Source: Euptelea pleiosperma
Lineage: Eukaryota; Streptophyta; Magnoliopsida; Ranunculales; Eupteleaceae
DNA: 64,000 nt
NCBI GenBank assembly: GCA_035048495.1
Contig: CM068544.1
Location: 43,921,893 to 43,985,892, forward strand
Direction of reading: 5' to 3'
Below the pieces are notes generated by a model. The model made no database searches. It had not been told where the DNA came from and saw only the letters and a program-made list of their open reading frames with translations. A program made the translations under genes and the position numbers. Shown in pieces: positions 11,705 to 22,200 of the stretch (its first letter is position 1; the number at the start of each line of letters is the position of its first letter).

Positions 11705-12842
11705 CTACTTGTCGATCTGACCAAGCTTCCCAAGGCCGTTGCAACGAGCGCAAACGATCTGAGTCAGGTCCTTCCGAGCCGCATTCGCTCGCAGGGTTGC
11801 GCCCGATTGCCTCACGAACCCCGCGCCGTCGCATTCCGGGCACCTGTGCCCCCCACGCAAACAATGTTAAGAAATGAACGAAATACCCCTTAATTTAGGT
11901 TTTCAAAAAAAAAAAAGTAGAAAATGAGAGATTTTTTCAATGGTCGTGTTCATAGCTGCCATCTGGGTCCACTGACCGAATCCACCCTTTGCTAGACATT
12001 CATACCAAAAATCATCTTATTTGATGATATTTATTAAATCCAACGGCTAGAATCACGCTTTTAAAAATACAAGAATATAATGGTTAATCAGAGTATTTTT
12101 GGTATGTATATACATCAAGGGGGGAGCCTAAACATCCATGCGGTCAGTGGGCCTAGAGTACAGCGGTGAGTAACAAAAATTGATATACGTCACGCCAAAA
12201 GCGCCAGGTCTACCTTGTTACATCTTTTTCCCGTGCTTAAAAACTGAAGCTAAAATTTTTATCTTTTGACTTATAAGAGAAGTTACTTCTCAAAAATTAG
12301 AAAGCCTCCCGACATTTTAATTTCTACGACTTTTTCAGAGGTAAAAAATCAACTTGTAACTTCTACATGTACTACAAGTAGAAGTGCTTTTACTTCTCGT
12401 TCCCAAACGCCCCCTAAATGGGTTTACTCCTAGTCTCCTACTTCCACACAAGATAAAAAAATCAAATGGCCAAAATACCCTTCACATTAGGAAAGTTCGA
12501 TGTGGTATGTGAGACTGTGAGTAGATATCTAGATGAGGAAAGGGAGGAAAGAGAGAATTACAGATCCTTGCGAGAAAAGAGGATGGGAAAAGCGGTTCCA
12601 AGCAACGCCACCGCCACCGCACCGCCTATCAGATACGCCGTGCCGTCAGGTGATACTTCTCCCACTGCCGAAACGACCGTCAAAGATCTCTTCTTTTTCT
12701 CATTCCTGCTTCCCCTTGAAACTGCTAAACCCACAGGTGCTAGTGGCACAGAGAAGCTGGACAGGGAGGGGAAACCGGCTACAGCCGATCTCGTCGATGC
12801 AATTTTAGGAAGGACAGCCGGAAGAGGAGCTACAGACGCCAT
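11705..12842 (-). CDS. Plastid membrane protein with DnaJ-type zinc finger
   Basis: Two exons: 12842-12562 and 11843-11705, donor CT/GTAATT, acceptor GCACAG/G; the join completes a Leu codon and gives 139 aa. Residues 1 to about 55 are rich in Ser, Ala and Arg with few acidic residues, like a chloroplast transit peptide. Residues 70-90 form one hydrophobic span (YLIGGAVAVALLGTAFPILF). Residues 95-102 CPECDGAG and 125-132 CARCNGLG are two CxxCxGxG-type repeats, half of a DnaJ zinc-binding domain; no J domain is present. From memory it resembles the small thylakoid protein FIP (FtsH5-interacting protein) of Arabidopsis; the name is not verified, so no symbol is given. Its 718-base intron contains part of a MITE. 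It is convergent with MAP65-3. Confidence 0.9.
11943..12178. mobile_element. MITE (CTGCCATCTGGG type) in an intron
   Basis: Lies in the intron of the zinc-finger gene. Left arm GCTGCCATCTGGGTCCACTG, right arm CATGCGGTCAGTGGGCC followed by a GTGAGTAACAAAAAT segment. Related complete elements occur at 58935-59700 and as the host of the Helitron at 25775-28440. The target duplication is not evident. Confidence 0.6.
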
Positions 12843-12846
12843 TCTT

Positions 12847-12873
12847 TCAAATAATTTTATTATACTTTTCCAT
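12847..12873 (-). promoter_or_regulatory. Upstream ORF in the leader of the zinc-finger gene
   Basis: On the - strand an ATG at 12873 opens MEKYNKII and stops with TGA, four bases before the main ATG at 12842. If the leader is transcribed from above this point, ribosomes would meet this short frame first. Whether it is used is unknown. Confidence 0.4.
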
Positions 12874-12920
12874 GTTTCTGAACGAAGGAGAAGATATATG
12901 AAGTAATTGGGTTGATTCGT

Positions 12921-12921
<1 letters not shown>

Positions 12922-12962
<41 letters not shown>
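12922..12962. repeat. (CT)n microsatellite
   Basis: About 20 CT units with no interruption, 80-120 bases upstream of the start codon of the zinc-finger gene, where it reads GA on the coding strand. GA/CT tracts of this kind are frequent in plant 5' leaders and core promoters. Confidence 0.9.
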
Positions 12963-12966
<4 letters not shown>

Positions 12967-14691
12967 CCCCTGATCTGAGGATGTAGATAGAACACGTAAC
13001 AGCTTCTCTATAGCACTTGCCTACTGGATAAGGCCACGTCAAAACTCATATATTATTGTCATCTTCTGAATTACTTTTGTGTCGATAAGGAGTGGTCCCA
13101 CCCATTTGTGCTGACGTGCAGTTTAACCGGCTACGTTATAGACCCGGTGCAGTTTTATACTGTAGTATCGGATTTCGAGGTAATATAAGATGGTTTGGGT
13201 ACCCACCAAAGATGTTAAAGAGTAGGGCCCTCACATCACTAAACACTATGAGATAAGACCAAACGCTTGGAGCTGGGAGCTTGTCCACCGCATACTTCAT
13301 CATTTTTATTTTTTTTTATAAGCCGCATGCTTCATTATTGGATGGTCCAAGTCGATGGGTGCACCACAAATTACAGGCTGAATAATGGTATCAATTTACC
13401 ACACCACTAAAAAAAAGGTTTTCCTAACAAGACCTTGATCCTAGGCGGCCCTCTTCTCAACACGTATCCTCTTAACAACTAGGTCCATTTTTGGCACAAG
13501 TTCTGGACCCAACTGGCATTTTCCACACACGTGTCAATTATTCTCTTAGCAAGCAATGGGGTCTAAAAACCCGCCCGTTTATTGCAAAAGAAACACAACC
13601 ATTCCCAAAGGCATTGTTTAAAAAAACCGTTGCAAATGACATTGACGGCCATTATAATATCCATTTTACCTTATTTTGAAAAAAAATAATATTTTGACCG
13701 TTATTTTTATTTGATTTGACCCGCATAACATGACGGTAACATTATCTGTTCTGTTTCGTTATAACTGTTTCATTTAAACCTTGGTCAAACGTAAACCAAT
13801 TTTTTTTTACTTCCTTTTCATTATCCTACTGGGCTGACAAGTAAAATTTCTACGAAGCCAAAATTCAATGTCCAAACTTCCAATCGCCACCCACCCCAAT
13901 CTGCCCGTGTGAGGCTTTGCATAGGCGTGGCACATACGAATAGCATAGCATAGGGATTCGGGTTGATGGGTACTAGACTGAAAGACAACCTGATAAGATG
14001 ATCCTGAGTTCAGTAAGATTAGAGAGACATTCAGAATAACATCGACAGATTCAATTTTCAGAGACACCAGAGATAAGATCATACTTAATATCGCCACAAA
14101 AAACGTTCCATTTAGGACTAGTAATAAGCATAATTGGACATGTTTTTTTTACATCTATCTCATTATTTGGGTATCATATTCACTTCTTTGAGCTTCCAAT
14201 GAATATAAATCTTTGTGATACGTATACGGTATCCCCTGGATAATTCAAATAAAAAAAATTGGCCGCCCAACTCCGGTCTATATGACAACTCTTTAACAAT
14301 GTATCTTCTTCAAACACTGGCTTTAACTTCAAAGAATCACAAATTTCCATCTAAAATAGAGATTTAACGGTAATTTAAACTTTTTTTAATTGTATAATGC
14401 GTATTTTATAAAACAAATAAAAGATAAACAACATATTTTTAGCCTACTTGAACATTGGAATTATTTTAATATTATCTTTACGCATCGAGGCATCATTTTT
14501 TTTCTTCTAGTGTCTTGTTCAGCCTCATTCTATTTCTTTTTGTTTTATTTGACACGTCTCATTTAATCAACTTACCGAGACACTGGACAAGACCTAGATC
14601 TTAAACCTTTTAAACTTACCTGCAACCATAACAACTTATCTTTGTCATCAACCGGTGTCCCAGTGGGACATCACTATTTAATGGTTGTACG
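12963..14691. other. Intergenic, no gene recognised
   Basis: AT-rich. A - strand frame at 13807-14097 (96 codons) has no recognisable domain and the other frames there contain stops. Near 13620-13790 is a TAACGG-like decayed repeat end. Nothing else is supported. Confidence 0.45.
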
Positions 14692-15043
14692 TGCTAGGAT
14701 CCTAATGGTTAAGATCTAGGCTTTACGCACCTCTGTCGCCAGGGTGCTTTTGGTGTATTGGTTTGGGTCTTAACATTTGGTATCAGAGCCAACCCCACGT
14801 CCCAAGTTCGAGTCACATATGGGGCAACTTATGGAAAAAAGAGGCCCGAGTGAGAGCCACCATGTGGAAAGGGCTACCTGGACCACTAAAACACGTGGGA
14901 AAGGGCTACTTGAACCACAGAGTAGGCCACCTAGGACGTCGGCTGTGGAACTGTGGTGGTATGTTAGGATCCTAATGTACAAGATCTAAGCTTTACACAC
15001 CTGTCACCTAGGTGCTTTTGGTGTATTGGTGTGGCTCTTAACA
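14692..15043 (+). mobile_element. TRIM retrotransposon (miniature LTR element)
   Basis: Two direct repeats of 84 and 82 bases, 14692-14775 and 14962-15043, both TG...CA (starting TGCTAGGATCC / TGTTAGGATCC and ending CTTAACA). Two bases after the first comes TGGTATCAGAGCC, the primer-binding site matching initiator tRNA-Met, at 14778-14790. A G-rich GTGGTGGTA precedes the second repeat as a polypurine-like site. The internal part is only 186 bases and non-coding. No 5-bp target duplication is visible. A sister element lies at 51626-52039. Confidence 0.85.
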
Positions 15044-16230
15044 ACTTTTTTCTATCACACTGGTTCAATATGAGATAAGACCAAACGCTTTTCTAAGACC
15101 ACCCACTGGAAGGATGGCATGCACAGTTTCTCCCTGGAAAGACTAGCCCTGCACTCTGAATCAAGGATTCATAAGTATGTAAACATATATCATATGTCGT
15201 TCATGAAAACATAAAAAATTGTAAAAAAAATCCAAATTACAGTACGTTGAAACCATAAAGAAAACAAAAACAGCTTCAGTAATTTTTCTATAAGACATGC
15301 GAAAGAGTGTAGTGTCTAACACGGGTGTCTGGGACAAAAGTTTTTAGAAACTGAAGTGTCCTTGATAAAAAGCATGGTAGTTCAATCAGTAAGGTTGATC
15401 CTTCACCTCTGTGATGGTTATCAAGCACAATCACATTTTTGGATGTGATGAGTATAACTCACGCTTGGTGTCCATTAGGTCTTTTATTTTGGAAATGAAA
15501 GGAATTCCCAGGTCCAGGAGAACAAGAAATGCTTTGACAAACTGTTTTAAGAACGAGAGTTAATGAAGAAACACAAGCGGGAAAGCACACATTAATCTAC
15601 TCTTCTTTCTTTACTGACGTTTTTTCCTTCTTTTAATACAGGTTTTTTTTTATAAGTTTTTAATTCAGGGTTTACCACAAGATGTATACACGACAAAGCT
15701 TTTCTTTAAGTTCTTAACATATCAGACTGATCTCAGTAAAAGAAAGTGATCAACATGTCTGTTGATTAATCTGTGATGCAGTTTCATAGCAAAATTAATG
15801 GATTAGCAATAATAAAATTTATAAAAATCTAATCAAGCAGAGCGGAGCATGAACAAAGTAGATTAATACTTTATCAACCATAAATTTGAACAATTTAAAA
15901 ACTTAGAAGAAACTTGAGAAGAGTCCCAGAAAAGTCAATAGGTGAGGTAAATTGACTTGAACAGAGAGGAAAGAAAAACTAAAATTATCGGAAAACCTCA
16001 ATGTATGTTAATGATACACTTGATAAGTTGATAATGCTTGAGAAAGATTTATATTTATGTCCATATAACACAAATAAAAAATCTTAAAGGGAGATGAGCA
16101 TACAATGTGGGAATAAATTGCTACCTCGCCTTCAAGTGCAGGATCCAGGTCAAGCAGTCCCCAATTACTCTGCCAGGAACATGAGATGGAAAACCTATCA
16201 TAAAGAGAGCACTTTCTGTATCAGCAGCAA
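15044..16230. other. Intergenic and 3' flank of ELF7
   Basis: No exon recognised beyond the ELF7 stop. The part nearest 16230 is probably ELF7 3' UTR. At 15363-15440 there is a tRNA-like word (TAGTTCAATCAGTAAGG), which may be a decayed SINE but lacks a convincing B box. Confidence 0.4.
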
Positions 16231-19200
16231 TCAGTCAGACATGTCCTCTTCTGCCCCACTAAATTGATCCATGTCTTGCACTCGTGCAACTTTATGTCGC
16301 AATCCCAGTCCATCTTCAATTGCAGACCTTCCTCTCTTTGAATTTGAAATATACCCTTTTGAACTTGCATCACCCTGAAATTATAATAAGTCCAAGGTAT
16401 CAAAGAATTTATACAAACAACTAATAGATCAAAAAATGGGAAAAGTAAAATGGGGCAAAGCTTAAAAGCCAATTTAATAATAATAAATGGTTAATGATTA
16501 AATGACTTGAGGACATTACTCCAGAATCTTTCAGTTCCACTGCAGCAACAATAAGTAAAACGGGGCAAAGCTTAAAAACCAATTTAATGATAATAAAAAG
16601 TTAATGATTAAATGACTTGAGGACATTACTCCAGAGTCTTTCAATTCCACTGCAGCAACTGTTGATCTCCGCCTTACAGTCACTCTTGAAGGTATGGGAT
16701 ATTGTTCAACCTCCTCACTCGACCTTCCCTCTTTTGCCCTCTTTTTCCTTAAAACAAGCTTCGTCGGAAGAGGCTGCATCACAGTGAGTAGTACTACAAA
16801 TCAAAGCCAGTGTCATCTACCATAAAAAGTATCTCAGCAATTACCCTCCTATTAATACCAAATAGCGTGCTGCTTCTTCATCAAATGTAACAAGGTATGT
16901 TGTAGGGTCCTCTGCATCATCACCCCGTACCTGTGTGGCAAAAAAAGAGAAATTTTCAACTTGCGATTTTAAGTAGATAGCTTGTTAGAAAACAAATATT
17001 CAGATATTGGCACATACATCCCAGTGGTACTCTCTGATCCAGGAATACGAGATGTCTTCATGCTCATCATATACGTCCTTGGATAGCTGCCACCATGATT
17101 AAAATGAATCAGTAGACGCAGCCAGCAAGGGTGAAGCGCATTAAAATATGAAATGCACGAACAGCTTAGAAACTGCAATATTAAGAATCTTTATTGCAGT
17201 AGATGGAAAAAGTTTACAATCCTAAGAAGCGTTCAAGAAGCATAGTAATATAAAAGTATATCTACCTCATCTGGCGACGGGACCATGTATGCCAAAAATT
17301 TATCTGGCTTAGCTGGATCCGAGCCAGTTACCACGAAACTCTTCATAATTGCCTGTTATGAAACATGAAGTGTGAGTCCAGCATATGTCACACGAGTAAA
17401 CTACTCATACCATTAGGACATTCATCATATTACACGGTCATGTGAATCTATGTGGGTCTAAAAGAGTTTTTCACATAGTAAGTATTTTAATTTCACAAAT
17501 GGTTGCAGAAAAATATAGCCAATCTATTTTAAATTTCAAAAAATACAGAATAATTAACTGTGAATACTTACCAACGTGTCATAGGTAGTAGCCATTGAAC
17601 ATGGTACATTGGATATACTAAAGAAACAAGTTTTAAAATTCGGCGAAATTAGCCGAATTTTGACTGACCGAATTAAAGTGTATATGTATTAAAAAATTTA
17701 CAAAAAATCGCCGAATTAATTCGAAGTAAACAGTAAAAATTCGGCTAATTTCTCGAAGTTTAGCCTTTTTAGTACAGCTTTTTTAGTACAAAAATTGCAT
17801 AAATTCGTCGAATTCATTCGCCGAATTAATTTGTTTAATTCGAAGTAAACAGTTGACTTAGAGAATTTTTAAGAATTTTTGGCAAAACGTTGGTAAAAAC
17901 ACATTGATTTTTAAGGATATGATAAAACAAGCATGATAAAACACTTATAACTTATTATATCATAAAAACAACTATTTAGAGCAACCTAAGCAAGATTAAT
18001 ATCTTCTCTAAGTTAGCGAATTTTTACAGAAATTCTCTAAATCGAATTGAACTTCCCCAAATTAATTCCGAATTTTAACTGACCAAAGTCTAAGGCGAAG
18101 TCGAAGTTTAGAACTTTTCAAGACCCTTAAACTAGAGGAAATAACTCGCCTGTGACTCATGGTCGTCACGAACAGATCGGTCGAACTTCTTGTAGATTTC
18201 TGAATCAGCCGTAGGCTGACCATCAAAGGCCGCCAAAACAAACTGATCATTGTACCTGTTGCAGCAGCACAATGGTCGGATTAGCTCAATGGCAGTACAA
18301 AATGATTGGGGTGCCAGTACGATCAAAATGACTTAATTTTATTTTGTTATTTATAAGTAGCATCAACTGATCAATATGAATCTCACCATCAGCCATATCC
18401 TCTGTCATGAATTACAGTAATGATGTCATTTCAGGCACTCAAGCTGATGAGAAAACCCAATCATGTATTTTTTTTCATTGTTTTGTAGTATCATTTATTA
18501 TTATATATTGTACTAGGTGGGCAAGCAAATAGACAAAATAAAGGATGTTTTATTGATGAGGTGGTGTACAAAGTGTAAAGATACAAGCTAAAGAGGTGGT
18601 TCTGGGAGCAGCCTATACTGGGATTCTAGCTGTTCGGTCACCCATTTGCAGAGGAGAGAGTTACTACTTATAAATTCCAATAAGGGTGGGTGCCTTAATA
18701 GGTAAGCAAAGGATTGTTCATACATTCTCCAGGGGAGTTGCAGGGGTTGGGACCACAGTTCCTATGAGGAATCCAAAGGCGAAATGGATCCCTAAATGGC
18801 ACTACAAGCGCTTAAATGTGGGCCACACCAGGCACGTCCACCCTTCAGAGGCACCCCCACCTTCCCATGCCTTACTAATAGCCATGGTGGGCACAATCCA
18901 ACCCTTCCACTCAATTGGTCTCTCCTCTTTGTTCAACAATCATATGACCTCTCTTAACCCCGCACTGGTGCATGGCATTATGGCATGATTACCTGGCACC
19001 ATTTGCTAGGGCGATGGCTGCTGCTGATGTGTCCTTGGTCTCACCAAAGCGTCAGATTCCTTGGTCTCCTCAGAATCTGATGCAACACTAATAGATTTCC
19101 TTTTGTTACTTTGTTTATGCAAAATCAATTACATTTGCCATTGGTTATGAGTTATATCTTATCTAATAGAAAGCGTCTATGCAGAACTACATTTATATAC

Positions 19201-22200
19201 ATCTCAGTGCTAGGTATACAATAGAACCCATTATCTGTGCCAGATTTTAAATTCGTGACGGGTTCCAAACCCTGTATAACATAGGCAAGTATGCACATAT
19301 ACAAATGCAAACACGTAAAGTCCATACCGATCAAAATCAGGTAACAGCGGCATAATTTCAACTGGTTGTAATCTATCATTAGTTGAGTGAACTGGGAGTG
19401 ACTTGCATGCCTCGAATGATGCTTCAATTGACTGGATTTGTTTTTCCCTGAAAATATATTAATACTAAGCATACAAAAATAGAAGTACATAAACTATTTT
19501 GCCGGCCTTAGATTTTCTTCACATGAATAGGTTCAAATCAAACAAACCTGTTATTGAGATTCTCCAAAAGATTGTGGCCTCCCCTTGTTTCTCGCAGTTC
19601 TTTAGCTTGCTTTTCCGTAAGGGACTGCAAAATACCAATGTATTTGCTCAGTGTTTAAGAACGCATTTGGGGCATACACATCAAGGCAAGACATAAGGAA
19701 AAAGGTCACATGTCCCTAAAGGCATATGCTCACTAAGGTGCATGCCTCCAATAGTGAGGCAGACATGAAGCGAAGCCTCACATGTTGAGGTGCACCTTGA
19801 GTGGTATGCTGGAAGCATATATTCCTTTCATTTATTATTTTTCTCCTATATTTCTTTCATTTATTAAATAATGTAAGAGCAGGAGGCATACACCCCACGC
19901 CTCGGGGGTTATTGTCATCTCAAAGTCCCAATTGCCTCCACCTTTTAAATACTGAAATTCATTAATGACATGTATGTTCACTACATTCGTATGTTGAAGG
20001 AGGAATCTCATACCATCTTTGCTGCATCCGTGCTAAGGGGAGAAATGTATTGTGTCTTAACCAACCACGAAACACCTTTATCCGTAGGCCGCTCTTTTCT
20101 TCGTATGCCATCTTGTTTGACAGGGGTTGTTAACTCACCATCATGCAACAACTCTTCATCTTCTAGAGCAAGGGGTGGTCTTATGGTTGGAGGGCTGGTG
20201 AATAGAAAACAATTTATGATTTGGACTGATGATGTGCATATAAAAAGGTCCTGAACAGAAGAGCACACAAAAATTATTGTAGAGCTCATACTTGTATACA
20301 CTGATGTCAAGTAGATCAAGTGGTATCCCAAGATCTGGTTCGACAAAAAGTTTAGGCTTGTGCATTTTCTCCAATGATGTGATGGTGTATTTGGTGTATC
20401 TGCCACATGAATCAGAAGATTAACATAACATTGCATACAGGCATAAATGCAATCAAATTCTAACAAATCAAAAGCAAGGAATACAAGCTATAAACTCATT
20501 AACTTTCATTTCTTTAGTTTTTTTCCAGATAAGTTCATTTCTTTAGTTTCAAAGTACTGAAAGTAGGAGTTGATCCTATTCTTCCAGATTCAGTGAAATC
20601 AAATGATGACCTTTAAAAAAAAACAGCAAGAAGCATCAAGATTCAAACAAGCATCCATGCTGCCACTTATACATTGGTTAGGAAGGAAAAGGGATCTGCA
20701 TGCACTTGCCTTTAATGGACCTAATACCTAATTGTTAAACCTTAAAAAAATAATCCAGGAACCAAATCCCACACCATAAAAAAGCTACAGTTTTACAAAG
20801 ACCATGTACTCGTTTGAGGTACAGTTATTTGCACTCTATACTGATTACATTACTAAGATAGTTAGGTAGAGACTAACTCCTTATCATCATAACTACTGAA
20901 AAGCACTCTTTAGTTGAGAAACCAAGTTTCAAACAATTAAAAGCTGTCAGGAATTATCAAGAATGTAAAGCAAGTACCAATTTTATACAAAATAAAAATA
21001 ACAAATAATAAACCATACGCAGTCACACAGAGAAATTAAAAAAATATCTTGTTAGAGTTTTATTTTTCTTATATTATGTGTTAGATACTTAGATGGGAGC
21101 ATTTTTGTCTTTTCCAACGTCATTATATTATAAATAACAATGGAGGTCTACTAAGGGGCATCTAACCTAGTTTGATTTCTCCTCTTCTCTCTTCATATTC
21201 TCTCTTTTCTCCTTTTCCTATATTACTCCACTAAACCCTAATTTTCTCACGGATCTCACGGGAGAGAAAAAAAAACGAAAAAAAAAGGAGGACTAAGAAA
21301 ACTCCTCAACAAGTATAAGAGTCGAAAATCCTCACAGACTAAACTTGGCATGTCATGAGTTTGTAAAACAATTGGAAGAAAATTTAATTCCCTAACAATT
21401 TGTTGCCTTGGATAACCTAACTATGCTCTTAACCTGAGTGCTGTCAAAAAGCAGCTTAAAGTCGCCAAGGGACCATATAACTGCTAAACAACCAAAAATA
21501 TCATACTGGGTGAGTCACTAATCTCCAGATCTACCAAAAGAAAGATGGAAAGCCAACCGAACTAAGAGACTCCTACAGAGACCCGCAACTAAGGCCTTTT
21601 TTCCCACTACTATTCAGTTCAACTGGAATGAAGCATGTGTATGGGTCCCCAAGGAACAATGGGCATATCCAAACAGCAATCACATTGATATATAATAGCC
21701 TCTTCCTACAAAAAATGAATTTATTCATGTCATAAATCTGATGAATCCTAAGATCAACAGATTGAATTATTCATATCATATAAAGCCTAACCAACCAGAT
21801 GATATACAAAACTTGCATATTCATTTAGTACTACACTAAAACCTGAAAGCTCTTCGTGCTTTGTGAATCGTTCTTCTATATGCTTCAATTTCATTAACCA
21901 GAGGTTATCGAAGGTTCTCAAGACAGGATAACATACTGATCTTTATAAGTGTTCAAAGACAATAACTTCGGCTGCGCTGTTGGATCTGGAAGTTCGTTCC
22001 TGAACCTTCAAAGGGAAAAAAGTAGAACTCAGTACAAAAATAAAGGAAGCTAACATTTGCCAACCTGCAAGATGTAAGGAAAAGTCACTTTTAAGTTGTA
22101 ACCAATAATTAAGTACCTTCCCATACGAAAGACCAGTGACTCTCGACCCTATAACAAAACCCATGAGAGGCCCAAACATATAGAACTTCACATTCACAAA

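Noticed and set aside
12466..12906. 146-codon + strand frame over the zinc-finger gene
   Set aside because: The opposite strand encodes a recognisable protein with correct splice sites; the + frame has no motif.
18132..18150. Alternative GT donor four bases into ELF7 intron 7
   Set aside because: GCGA/GTTATT would leave a phase that the acceptor at 17353 cannot complete to the conserved AIMK sequence.
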